Of a stretch of 64,000 nucleotides of DNA, positions 43,996-51,746 are shown one piece after another. Positions within the stretch are counted from its first letter, which is position 1. Each line of letters opens with the position of its first letter. The notes under the pieces were generated by a model. The model was not told the origin of the DNA and made no database searches. It was given only the letters and a program-made list of their open reading frames with translations. The DNA comes from Fulvivirga ulvae (lineage in GTDB: Bacteria > Bacteroidota > Bacteroidia > Cytophagales > Cyclobacteriaceae), in contig NZ_CP089981.1 in the NCBI RefSeq assembly GCF_021389975.1, forward strand, positions 5,729,501-5,793,500, in the 5' to 3' direction. The translations under genes and the position numbers were made by a program.

Positions 43996-44090
43996 TAGTT
44001 ACAATCTTCATATTCAGAAACAGGCAGTTCACCTGATAATACCTTCTCTAATTTGTTCTATTATCGTGGCCGAGCCTCCATTTCCCATGT
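43995..44090 (-). pseudogene. remnant of the toxin C-terminus (copy 1)
   Basis: In frame before the stop the remnant reads NKLEKVLSGELPVSEYEDCN, against DKLEKVLSGELPVSEYKDCN in the intact 594-residue protein. Upstream, after a stop and a frame change, GGSATII (about 44065-44085) aligns with GGSAAVI of the intact protein. A short internal deletion separates the parts. It ends at the TAA that overlaps the mini-frame ATG, exactly as in the intact locus. Confidence 0.75.
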
Positions 44091-44111
44091 TGTGAATGAT
44101 AAATGCCAATA

Positions 44112-44579
44112 TCAAAGCACCGGCAGAAATTTAATAGCGAAAAAGGTATACATAATACTAAAGAATAAAAAACCCAGTTCCTTGGCTATTAATTTAAAGG
44201 TGTTCCTTTGTTTTCTAACTGAAAATATTACAATTATAACCAGTGTTAGCAAGCTTAATAAAGCTGGTATTATAATCATTGCGCCATTTAAAGCATTTGT
44301 GTATCTCACATACATAAAGTCAAGTAAATAGACTACCGTCGACATAAAAAAGACTATTTTAAGCATTTCAGTAGACTTTCGATTATAATCTATGATTACC
44401 AGATATAAATATAGAAATGCTAAAAATGTCGGGAAAGCAAAGGTTAAAACTACACCAAATACAAATGTAATAGAGCTATATTCCATTAGTATAACCGATG
44501 GAGTACACAATCCACAAATTATAAAAAGTATAATGACTATTCGCTTCAAAATTTTTTCAGCTTTTTTCATAGTGCTCAT
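44112..44579 (-). CDS. polytopic small membrane protein, duplicated or fused immunity-like
   Basis: 155 residues from the ATG at 44579 (a start at 44600 would overlap the tail remnant). It has about five helices. Residues 70-155 are paralogous to the 88-residue protein (MLKIVFFMSTVVYLLDFMYVRY, ELGFLFFSIMYTFFAIKFLP), while residues 1-65 add two different helices (IVIILFIICGLCTP, FGVVLTFAFPTFLAFLYLYL). This suggests fusion of two immunity-like units. The ATG lies one base after the stop of a tail fragment ending SESGCD. Confidence 0.55.
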   Translation of the reverse strand: MSTMKKAEKILKRIVIILFIICGLCTPSVILMEYSSITFVFGVVLTFAFPTFLAFLYLYLVIIDYNRKSTEMLKIVFFMSTVVYLLDFMYVRYTNALNGAMIIIPALLSLLTLVIIVIFSVRKQRNTFKLIAKELGFLFFSIMYTFFAIKFLPVL

Positions 44580-44580
44580 T

Positions 44581-44628
44581 TTAATCACAACCTGACTCAC
44601 TTATAGGTTTCATTTCCCATTTAATCCT
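44581..44628 (-). pseudogene. short tail fragment ending SESGCD (copy 2)
   Basis: Fifteen codons after a TGA read RIKWEMKPISESGCD-stop. Compare the toxin tail ELPVSEYKDCN: the P-[IV]-S-E core and terminal Cys are shared. It immediately precedes the start of a membrane gene, the same place as the intact tail. The match is short, so confidence is moderate. Confidence 0.45.
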
Positions 44629-44643
44629 TCACTTAATTAGTCA

Positions 44644-45348
44644 TCACTCCTTCACAAACTGGCGCATCTCCCCTTCGTATTGCATAAGAAATCCCTTTTT
44701 ATTTAATTTAAACTTACGCCTTTCATGTGTTCCACTGATTGGGTATGCATTATTATCCATTTGAAGATTTACCAACAATACCACCTCTTGGGATTTAAAC
44801 TGATACAATGGTATATCAAGAGGATAATAACCAGGACACCCAATTTTTAAGGTGTCCTGCATTGAGACATAATCAAGTTCAACAATTCGTGTGTTATACC
44901 CGGTTGCCTGAATACTGTAACCAGTTTCAGGTTTAGTAACTTTGATTACAGGTGGCACAACCTCCTTCTCTTTATTAGTAACAACCAAGAAAAGTTTAGT
45001 CTTCTTCGCCTGAACTGAGGTAAGTACCTCATATTCTGAATAATATTCGCCCCCGCAACTTTTATCATAATACAGATGAATTTGATCATCATCAATAAGA
45101 TAATATCCCTGACCAAAATAATGGTTATGACTATGATGATCAGAAAATGTAAACCGGTCAGGCTCATTAAAGGAATATTTAATAGTTACTTCAGGAATCG
45201 GATCCTCAGTAACATAATTACCTATTAACTTCTGACCTGCCACTTCCAACGGTTGCAAAGAAAGCAGTAACAATGCTATAACAGCAGTGTAACACCTATT
45301 CAGGACAATTTGCTGATACCCCTTTTTGAGGCTTGTAGTTTCCGTCAT
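44644..45348 (-). CDS. secreted or membrane-anchored protein, unknown
   Basis: 234 residues with an N-terminal hydrophobic segment (YTAVIALLLLSLQPLEVAGQ) that looks like a signal peptide. The rest is beta-rich and soluble: FNEPDRFTFSDHHSHNHYFGQGYYLIDDDQIHLYYDK, then KIGCPGYYPLDIPLYQ. No family recognised. The His-rich SDHHSHNHYFG stretch is notable. It is the only non-membrane full-length gene between the array elements, so it may be a cargo gene, a periplasmic immunity protein or an unrelated resident. Confidence 0.6.
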   Translation of the reverse strand: MTETTSLKKGYQQIVLNRCYTAVIALLLLSLQPLEVAGQKLIGNYVTEDPIPEVTIKYSFNEPDRFTFSDHHSHNHYFGQGYYLIDDDQIHLYYDKSCGGEYYSEYEVLTSVQAKKTKLFLVVTNKEKEVVPPVIKVTKPETGYSIQATGYNTRIVELDYVSMQDTLKIGCPGYYPLDIPLYQFKSQEVVLLVNLQMDNNAYPISGTHERRKFKLNKKGFLMQYEGEMRQFVKE

Positions 45349-45371
45349 TATCTAATCCGTTTAATTCAATA

Positions 45372-45446
45372 TTAATTACGTTTGAAATATCTAATCTGCT
45401 CAAGCACAAACTCTGGAGGTGTACCATCTGGGATTTTTTCTTTCAT
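45372..45446 (-). pseudogene. internal fragment of the toxin-like protein (copy 3)
   Basis: The frame MKEKIPDGTPPEFVLEQIRY (45446 onward, 24 codons) contains GTPPEFVLEQIR, identical to residues of the intact 594-residue protein (LPAGTPPEFVLEQIRTVL). The DNA 45391-45425 nearly matches 46632-46666. The flanks do not match, so it is a broken piece between the 89-residue membrane gene and the 234-residue gene. Confidence 0.7.
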
Positions 45447-45460
45447 TAGTATGTTACTCA

Positions 45461-45730
45461 CTATAAAGTCGCCACCTGCAGCTTCATAAATAAGGACATA
45501 ACTATAAATGAGATAATAAAGGATATTAAACTTAAATAACTAAGTGCTTTATGTTTGGATCTATTTGCCATCTTTACAACTATCCACGCAATGACAAAAA
45601 TCATTGAGAACAAAAAATAGTAGCCTATTAGGGACATCCACCCCAGGTTTAGCACATCCCAATTGACTATTTGAAATATGGTAAATCCAATAAATCCAAT
45701 AGAAGTTATTATGTGAAAGTATTTAGTCAT
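45461..45730 (-). CDS. small three-helix membrane protein (putative immunity protein)
   Basis: 89 residues: helices about 7-24 (IITSIGFIGFTIFQIV), 32-53 (LIGYYFLFSMIFVIAWIVV) and 60-83 (LSYLSLISFIISFIVMSLF). It is not obviously similar in sequence to the 88-residue protein, but has the same size and topology as the 86-residue protein next to the intact toxin-like gene. Its ATG lies eight bases after the stop of a toxin-tail remnant. Confidence 0.6.
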   Translation of the reverse strand: MTKYFHIITSIGFIGFTIFQIVNWDVLNLGWMSLIGYYFLFSMIFVIAWIVVKMANRSKHKALSYLSLISFIISFIVMSLFMKLQVATL

Positions 45731-45738
45731 ATTAAATA

Positions 45739-45798
45739 TTAGTTACAGTCCTTATATTCTGATACAGACAATTCTCCCTTTAGAACCTTTACCATCAT
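45739..45798 (-). pseudogene. remnant of the toxin C-terminus (copy 4)
   Basis: Reads MMVKVLKGELSVSEYKDCN-stop; 11 of the last 15 positions or more match LEKVLSGELPVSEYKDCN of the intact protein. Upstream the frame is closed by a TAA and homology is lost. The stop is directly followed by the 89-residue membrane gene, repeating the tail-then-membrane-gene order. Confidence 0.75.
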
Positions 45799-45844
45799 TT
45801 AAGGTCGGGTCTTCTATTTTATAGTTGCAACCTCGTGTACCTAA

Positions 45845-46105
45845 CTATTCAATATTACTTATAATAGAAGATGTCAGCACCCAGGATGTAACAAATAAAA
45901 TAAAACTGACTATGCTTAAAGCAATATTTAAAGCAGTTTTTTTCCTGAATAGAAAGTATATCCAAAAGCCTATAAATGGCAGGCTAGCTAGCAGTTGGTA
46001 TGCAAATAAGGTAGCTAAGCCATAAGTACCTTCCCAATATTTGATATCCATGTATGAGACATAGCCAAACCCCAAGCTGGCGACAATGTAAAATAAGTTT
46101 TTCAT
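45845..46105 (-). CDS. small three-helix membrane protein, cognate immunity candidate
   Basis: 86 residues: helices about 3-20 (LFYIVASLGFGYVSYM), 28-52 (GLATLFAYQLLASLPFIGFWIYFLF) and 58-80 (ALNIALSIVSFILFVTSWVL). Its ATG overlaps the stop of the 594-residue lipoprotein gene by one base (TAATG), so the two are translationally coupled. That, and the repetition of the pattern downstream, makes it the best candidate for the cognate immunity protein. Confidence 0.65.
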   Translation of the reverse strand: MKNLFYIVASLGFGYVSYMDIKYWEGTYGLATLFAYQLLASLPFIGFWIYFLFRKKTALNIALSIVSFILFVTSWVLTSSIISNIE

Positions 46106-47889
46106 TAGTTACAATCTTTATATTCAGAAACAGGCAATTCTCCGGAAAGAACTTTCTCAAGTTTGTCATAGTCAGGCCTTTCTCTTGTAGGTTCAATGAC
46201 TGCCGCAGAGCCACCAATGCTCTCTACATAATCTTTTATCTTGTTTTGATAAGAAGTCCAAACAGGGTTTGCCAGATCCATTATATCCTGTTCTACAGCA
46301 AACATAGTTAATTCCCTAAAGCCAGCTTCACCTAATCCGGTTAATCTATCAACGCCCCTTGTATAAAAGGTATAGCTACCATCATCTTGCTTCTCAAAGC
46401 CAAACATTCTTTTACCACTAACAGGATGAGTGAAGTTTCTGGGGTCAGTTATAGTAGCAAAAGTCCAGCTAGAAGCGTTATGTTGGATGCAAACTACTGA
46501 TCCATCATTAAACATGCTAATACTTAAGACACTGCCCACGCAAGTTTGCTGATGTAACCATTTATTATCTTCTGCAAATAGGCTGGGATGAGGAGTAAAT
46601 GTAGCACCATTAAGTTCATTGATCAGCACAGTTCTAATCTGCTCAAGCACAAACTCAGGAGGCGTACCAGCAGGTAATGTTACGTTTACGGGGAAATAAT
46701 CCATATTAACGACTACTCCGCTGGCATCCTCTAACTCCTGCACCTGCCAGTCGTCGTATGGACTGAAGCTGTCAACAATGTTCGGGTCGCCTTCCTCCAG
46801 TTCCGCAAATCTGTCAATAATGGATTGCGGGACTTCAGCAGTCGCGACATCCTGCCATTTTTGCAAATCTTCACAAGAAATATCATCTATTAAAGCAAAG
46901 GGATTCTCCGCTAGCATGCTATTTAAAAAAGAAATGATCTTCTTCTCAACCAAAATACCAATCGGGTCCTCCCCACACGCATCAGAATAGGTTGCAGCAA
47001 TCTCAGGATCATCGCATAAATTAATATCGTCAAAGTCCCCTCCATCGCAGACTGTCCTGAAAAAATAGAGTCCTAAACCAGCAGTTCGACAATCAATAAA
47101 TAATCCACCCGTGGTACTGGAAGTACCCCACTCACAATCGGAGCTTCCCCCACCTGTCGAACCACCGCTACTAGCGGAACCACCACCTGAGGAACCACCG
47201 CCTGTCGAACCGCCACCACCAGTGGAGCCGCCTCCGGTACTTCCACCTGAACCCGTACCGCCGCCAGTATTACCGCCACCGGTTCCGGAACCTGATCCGC
47301 CGCCGCCACCTCCGCCGCCTGTTGAACCACCTCCGTCCCCATCACACGCCGTTCGTCCATTCTTTTTGATGTAATTTCCTGTCTCAGTGCCTCTTCCATT
47401 GTTAAAAGCAACTTCGACCAGCAGTGTCCGGTTGATATCCAACACTTTTAAGGTACCTGTAAATGTTCTGGTCTCAAATTCTCCGCCCTTTTCCATGAGC
47501 CAACCCTTGTCAGGCTCATATCTGGTGATATAAGGATAGATCTCCCCCTTATGATCTCTCAAAACAATATTTTCAAAGCCCGGATCTTCCGGGGCTGTTG
47601 ATAATATCAACGAATACCTGACAATATCTTTGTAAGGATTTTCAACTTTTATGGCCTCTGATAGCTTCACTTCGCCAAAATCGAAACTTTGTGTTCTCCC
47701 ATTGGATGAGCCTGAAGGGTTAAAGCCCTGAAGTATATTCATCAAATGAGCATCCTCCCGGGCGTTGATGTTTTCATAAGTGACTTTTTCTACGTTCACC
47801 GCTTCTTTTACAACCTTCTCTTCAGTACAGGAGAGCCATAAAAAAGGGATTAAGAAGAGCATGCAAACTTGTAATGTTTTGTTTTTCAT
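46105..47889 (-). CDS. lipoprotein with Gly/Ser linker and toxin-like C-terminal domain
   Basis: 594 residues. Signal peptide with lipobox FLWLSC (Cys 21); N-terminal module to about 180 (YSLILSTAPEDPGFENIVLRD ... DINRTLLVEVAFNNGRG); a Gly/Ser/Thr-rich linker of about 75 residues (183-258); a Cys-containing region (CRTAGLGLYFFRTVCDGG, ACGEDPIG); and a C-terminal domain (about 415-594) with GTPPEFVLEQIR, HPVSGKRMFGFEKQDDG, YTFYTRGVDRLTGLG and the tail VLSGELPVSEYKDCN. I do not recognise a named catalytic domain. Lipid anchor, flexible linker, a C-terminus whose decayed copies recur beside small membrane genes, and coupling to such a gene together suggest a surface-delivered polymorphic toxin. 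An alternative is an adhesin or lipoprotein of other function. Confidence 0.6.
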   Translation of the reverse strand: MKNKTLQVCMLFLIPFLWLSCTEEKVVKEAVNVEKVTYENINAREDAHLMNILQGFNPSGSSNGRTQSFDFGEVKLSEAIKVENPYKDIVRYSLILSTAPEDPGFENIVLRDHKGEIYPYITRYEPDKGWLMEKGGEFETRTFTGTLKVLDINRTLLVEVAFNNGRGTETGNYIKKNGRTACDGDGGGSTGGGGGGGGSGSGTGGGNTGGGTGSGGSTGGGSTGGGGSTGGGSSGGGSASSGGSTGGGSSDCEWGTSSTTGGLFIDCRTAGLGLYFFRTVCDGGDFDDINLCDDPEIAATYSDACGEDPIGILVEKKIISFLNSMLAENPFALIDDISCEDLQKWQDVATAEVPQSIIDRFAELEEGDPNIVDSFSPYDDWQVQELEDASGVVVNMDYFPVNVTLPAGTPPEFVLEQIRTVLINELNGATFTPHPSLFAEDNKWLHQQTCVGSVLSISMFNDGSVVCIQHNASSWTFATITDPRNFTHPVSGKRMFGFEKQDDGSYTFYTRGVDRLTGLGEAGFRELTMFAVEQDIMDLANPVWTSYQNKIKDYVESIGGSAAVIEPTRERPDYDKLEKVLSGELPVSEYKDCN

Positions 47890-47983
47890 TATTCAGCATT
47901 TAAGGTTTATTGTTGATCCGGTGTTCTGACCAATCAAGTGAAACAAATGATTAAAGTAAGTATAGGGGCGGTATTAGTATAGC

Positions 47984-48299
47984 TCAGTTCTCCGGTATAT
48001 TCACCGGGTCTTTGATCAGGAATAGTTGCAGGGTTTCGCGCAGGTGGCGGAGCTGTTCTACGTGGCCTTTCATGCTGTAGTGCATCAGCTCAAAGCCACA
48101 CTCGCAGACTTCGAGCTGGTTGGCACGCTGCCCCGGCTCGCAGAGGCCGTTTTCGTAGATGAGCTGCGCAAAGTCCATATTGGTGCTTTCGTAGGCTTCG
48201 GCCCAGCAGGGTCGTGTTTTTTATCAGATTATTGAGGCTCTCCAGCAGGAGGCTGTACTTGTTGAGGGAGGCTCCCCAGGGAGTATTGGTGTTTTCCAT
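47984..48299 (-). pseudogene. frameshifted small gene, unknown
   Basis: Starts MENTNTPWGASLNKYSLLLE; the frame breaks at a run of six A (plus-strand T6, 48217-48222). Removing one base restores a continuous protein of about 105 residues running through RPCWAEAYESTNMDFAQLIY, then ENGLCEPGQRANQLEVCECG, to DPVNIPEN. It has several Cys and is richer in G+C than its neighbours, which may point to transfer. Either a true mutation or a homopolymer sequencing error. Family not recognised. Confidence 0.6.
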
Positions 48300-48689
48300 A
48301 ATTCACATGTTGTGATCTTTTATTATCATTTCGAGGCCAATAACAGGTTGCGTAGCCTATTATTAGCGTTTGCCAATTTATCATATATGGGGATGCTTAA
48401 ACCTATGGCTGCTATCGTGGAGGCGTTGGTATTTCCTGATCGCGTGACCGGAAAAGAACCAGTTAAATTTTGACAGGCCATTTTAAAAGTTTTCAAAACT
48501 ATTATTATTATCCGTTAATAAAAAAGCAAATTAATGCCGTTACTTACATACTCAGACCGTACTCTCATAGCTTTTACAAAGCTTTAACATATTGTTAATC
48601 AGATTGTTTACTGTTTTTAATGTGACAATGAGCCCAATTGTCTTACATCAGAGCAAACAATACTATCAAAAGTGCGGCGGTTGTTTTGT
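48300..48689. other. 390-base region with no recognised feature
   Basis: Upstream of the frameshifted gene and downstream of the small 48690 gene. No convincing reading frame, repeat or RNA gene. Confidence 0.4.
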
Positions 48690-48887
48690 TTATTGACTTA
48701 GGTTATTTGTTGACTGGTTTTGCACAAAAGGCAAACTGTTGATGGTTTCTTCATATTCATACAATACCCGCTGGTATTCTTCTGTTCCTGGCAGCAGCTC
48801 AGGCACAAATACACGGCCCAAATAAGCAAGCCAGTTCAAAGCATTATTATGCTGTAATGAATCAGCTACACTTATATGGCTTTGCAT
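48690..48887 (-). CDS. possible small acidic protein, unknown
   Basis: 65 residues (MQSHISVADSLQHNNALNWL ... LPGTEEYQRVLYEYEETIN). No signal peptide, membrane helix or known motif. The composition is protein-like, but there is no Shine-Dalgarno sequence and no neighbour on an operonic distance, so it could be spurious. Confidence 0.4.
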   Translation of the reverse strand: MQSHISVADSLQHNNALNWLAYLGRVFVPELLPGTEEYQRVLYEYEETINSLPFVQNQSTNNLSQ

Positions 48888-49235
48888 TACAAACTAACAA
48901 ACTAATTAATAGCCAACCACAAGTAAAAGAGATTTTATAAGACGGGCTGCGGCTTCATTGTACTTAATGTTATAAGACTTATAAAATGGTTTGGTCAAAC
49001 GGTCAATTTGATCTAATAATATACATAGAAATTTTATCTGTTATCAATTGCATTCGGTAGTTAATATGCACGAAAGCGTATAATTTCCTTTCCAGCATTT
49101 AAAATTAATCGGTTGCTAAAATTAGCTGAAGAATACTGGTCGATAACCACTTTATGTACCTTTACAATGCTCAAAACATAATTGTCATTTAAACAATTAC
49201 CCTCAATACTTTGGGGCATTCCCAAAAAAAGGCAT
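48888..49235. other. 348-base region with no recognised feature
   Basis: AT-rich sequence between the possible small gene and the terminator of the cold-shock gene. Nothing supported. Confidence 0.4.
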
Positions 49236-49261
49236 AAAAAAAGCCGGCAAAAAGCCGGCTT
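49236..49261 (-). terminator. Rho-independent terminator of the cold-shock gene
   Basis: On the minus strand AAGCCGGC, TTTTT loop, GCCGGCTT is followed by a run of T. The hairpin (49241-49261) starts 36 bases after the gene's stop. Confidence 0.9.
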
Positions 49262-49296
49262 GATTTCAAATGCACTATATATTCTTTATATATAAA

Positions 49297-49488
49297 TTAA
49301 GCAAGTTTCACGTTCACTGCATTCAAACCCTTTCTTCCTTCTACAAGGTCGAAAGTAACTTCGTCATTTTCTCGGATTTCGTCAATTAAACCTGATACAT
49401 GTACAAAGTATTCTTTGTTGTCATCGCTATCTTTTACGAATCCATAACCTTTAGATTCATTAAAGAATTTTACTGTTCCTTCTTTCAT
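49297..49488 (-). CDS. cold-shock domain protein
   Basis: 63 residues, a single OB-fold cold-shock domain. RNP1 is KGYGFV and RNP2 is YFVHVS, with the usual start GTVKFFNESKGYGFVKD. It binds single-stranded RNA or DNA and may act as an RNA chaperone. It is monocistronic with its own terminator. Confidence 0.96.
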   Translation of the reverse strand: MKEGTVKFFNESKGYGFVKDSDDNKEYFVHVSGLIDEIRENDEVTFDLVEGRKGLNAVNVKLA

Positions 49489-49510
49489 TATTAAATTTTA
49501 AAATATGTGG

Positions 49511-49518
49511 CAAAAGTA
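49511..49518 (-). promoter_or_regulatory. candidate -7 box of the cold-shock gene
   Basis: TACTTTTG on the minus strand matches TAnnTTTG, 22 bases upstream of the ATG. No clear -33 element is visible. Confidence 0.35.
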
Positions 49519-49778
49519 ACTAAAAAAACTTCCGTTTCTCATAAGTTACGGACTTTTATTTATTGCTTTAACGCTGCCTTACATAAAAAGTTATTGCCCG
49601 CAAAGAATTATTTTTTAGAAAAAAGTCTCCCTTATATACCCATTAAAAGCTATTCTCCTCTGTTTGAGATAGTTTAATAGCTGGGACGCAGAATAAATTA
49701 TTTCATTTCTTATATAAAAGTTTCGCCACATTTTATAATCCATTATATTGGTCGCTCGATTTAACAACACATATTTAA

Positions 49779-51068
49779 ATGCCTCATAGCACAAAATGGT
49801 CTGATGATTTTTTAGAAAGCAAGCGATCAGAGACCGACCCGGTAGCCGACAACGTGGTGGCCACAATCATAGAGTCAGGTTACGAAGAAAAAATTAATGA
49901 AGTCTTCACTCACCTTGTAAGAAATTCAAGTTTTAATGCTGAAACCTTTTCATCCTTACCCGGGGAAGTAAACAAAGTTGTAACGGCATACTTTAGAGAA
50001 ACAAGCCACCTTCCCTCCTGGTTAAATACTACTCTGATGAGAAAGGGAGAGGAAGTTTTTACACTTTATGGCCCCGAGATCTCGATGATCCTGAATGTAA
50101 AGTCGCTGCCTCTATGCTATGCCTGTAGTAAAGGGGCCAAGGTACTTTTTATGACAGGGCGGCTGACGGAAAGAAGCGGTTCGATAGATCCTCTGGCACG
50201 CCGGTTAATGGAAACAGCCCAAATGATCATGAATGCACTGTCTCCCGGGGGTATGTCACCTGAAGGTAATGGTATTGTCACCATACAGAAAGTGAGGTTG
50301 ATACACGCCTCTATCAGGTATTTCCTGCTGCATGAAAAATATAACGCTAAAGGCTGGGATACGGAGTTTTACGGCAAACCAATTAACCAGGAAGACCTGG
50401 CAGGCACACTGATGTCGTTTGGTCCGCTGGTATTGCAAGGACTTAAACAATTAGGGATCAGCCTTACCGACGAACAAACAATGGGCTATATGCATTGCTG
50501 GAAGGTAATTGGTTATCTTATGGGGATTGACGAAGAATTTCTGCCCGATACTTTTGAAGAAGGCTGGGAGTTGGGTGTAACTATCATGAAGCATCAGGCA
50601 GCGGAATCAGAGCATGGCAAAGAACTGACCAGGTCGTGCATTAATTTTTTAAAACATATTCTGCCAGGAACCGCGTTTGATGAAGTGCCCGAATACATGA
50701 TCTGGTATTTTGTACAGGACATTTCGAAAGCCATTGACAAGGACCTTGCCCAGATTTTAGGTGTGCATGGCGAGCACGACCTCCGGAGCCGCATTGTGTT
50801 TAAACTTTGCAATCTGTTTATCATTGAGTCCAACAAGCTGGATGAGCACTCCGTGGTGATAAGGCTAATCAGTGGCCTGATCAACAGAAAATTGCTCCAG
50901 GGCTTTCTCTTACACTATAATGACCATAAAAATGTACGATTCTACATCCCTCCGTCTCTTCAGAAAGACTGGAAGCTGCACGAAAAATGGGAAGACAGTA
51001 TCATACTCTCCCCCACTATTTTCGGGAAGCGCCTGGTCATTCAAAAGAAAACTGATTCCATTATCTAA
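49779..51068 (+). CDS. MpaB-like oxygenase (DUF2236)
   Basis: 429 residues, matching the oxygenase-MpaB / latex-clearing-protein type family (DUF2236): the early FTLYGPEISMILNVKSLPLCYA, then KVRLIHASIRYFLLH with conserved basic and His residues, and GYMHCWKVIGYLMGIDEEFLP in the core. Family members are haem-dependent or predicted haem-binding; Lcp cleaves polyisoprene and fungal MpaB cleaves a prenyl side chain during mycophenolic acid synthesis. The first gene of a tight run with two membrane proteins and a giant kinase (12-base gap to the next). Confidence 0.75.
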   Translation: MPHSTKWSDDFLESKRSETDPVADNVVATIIESGYEEKINEVFTHLVRNSSFNAETFSSLPGEVNKVVTAYFRETSHLPSWLNTTLMRKGEEVFTLYGPEISMILNVKSLPLCYACSKGAKVLFMTGRLTERSGSIDPLARRLMETAQMIMNALSPGGMSPEGNGIVTIQKVRLIHASIRYFLLHEKYNAKGWDTEFYGKPINQEDLAGTLMSFGPLVLQGLKQLGISLTDEQTMGYMHCWKVIGYLMGIDEEFLPDTFEEGWELGVTIMKHQAAESEHGKELTRSCINFLKHILPGTAFDEVPEYMIWYFVQDISKAIDKDLAQILGVHGEHDLRSRIVFKLCNLFIIESNKLDEHSVVIRLISGLINRKLLQGFLLHYNDHKNVRFYIPPSLQKDWKLHEKWEDSIILSPTIFGKRLVIQKKTDSII

Positions 51069-51080
51069 ACAAGCATATAA

Positions 51081-51731
51081 ATGAATAAGAAAACTACCTG
51101 GTTTGTGGTTATTACTCAAACTATAATGGTGCTTTGGTCTGTTATCAGCTCGATGGTACATGCAGGCACCACCTCTGTTTACATCATTACGCTGGGGTCC
51201 TTTGTTGTATATGTGGCATATGCTATTTATACCAAAAACGTTGTTTTACAAAAGCTCCTGTTATTTGGTTTTGTCGCTGGCGTACTGGAGCTTTTTGCAG
51301 ATCATTACTCGGTAACCACCATTGGCACGCTGGTTTACCCTCCCGGGGAAAGTATGATCTGGACATCTCCTTCCTACATGCCAATCTCGTGGACCATAGC
51401 TTTAACCCAGCTTGGCTATTATGCCTTACTACTCACGCGCTGGAAGGGTATTTGGGTAGCTGCAGTAGTCATTTCATTGTCAGGTGGCTTTTACATTCCG
51501 CTTTATGAGCATCTCGCCAAAAGTGCCAACTGGTGGTATTACAAGGATTGCTCCATGATATTCAATGCTCCTTATTACATTATTATCTGTGAGGCTCTGC
51601 TATCAGCGGCATTACCGTTTCTGGTCCAATGGACTCAATCTAAAAAACTGGTATTTGCTATAGTTCCGGGGGTAGTACAAGGCTTATGGATACTCCTCAG
51701 TGCCATCATTGCATATAACATTGCTCCATAA
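51081..51731 (+). CDS. polytopic membrane protein, unknown
   Basis: 216 residues with about seven helices. Charged and aromatic motifs sit in loops: ELFADHYSV, YPPGESMIWTSPSYMPISW and IPLYEHLAKSANWWYYKDC. Conserved-looking acids and Pro/Trp residues inside a membrane bundle suggest an enzyme or a partner of one. I cannot name the family. It lies 12 bases after the MpaB-like gene and 15 bases before the next membrane gene. Confidence 0.65.
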   Translation: MNKKTTWFVVITQTIMVLWSVISSMVHAGTTSVYIITLGSFVVYVAYAIYTKNVVLQKLLLFGFVAGVLELFADHYSVTTIGTLVYPPGESMIWTSPSYMPISWTIALTQLGYYALLLTRWKGIWVAAVVISLSGGFYIPLYEHLAKSANWWYYKDCSMIFNAPYYIIICEALLSAALPFLVQWTQSKKLVFAIVPGVVQGLWILLSAIIAYNIAP

Positions 51732-51746
51732 AACTTAATAATCAAC

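Noticed and set aside
47073..47411. Long frames rich in Pro, Val or Glu opposite and beside the Gly/Ser linker.
   Set aside because: They are products of the repetitive GGN codons in the linker read in other frames.
48217..48222. A AAA AAC slippery heptamer on the minus strand suggested programmed -1 frameshifting in the broken small gene.
   Set aside because: The frame needed to continue the protein is +1 (one base removed), so a -1 slip would not restore it.
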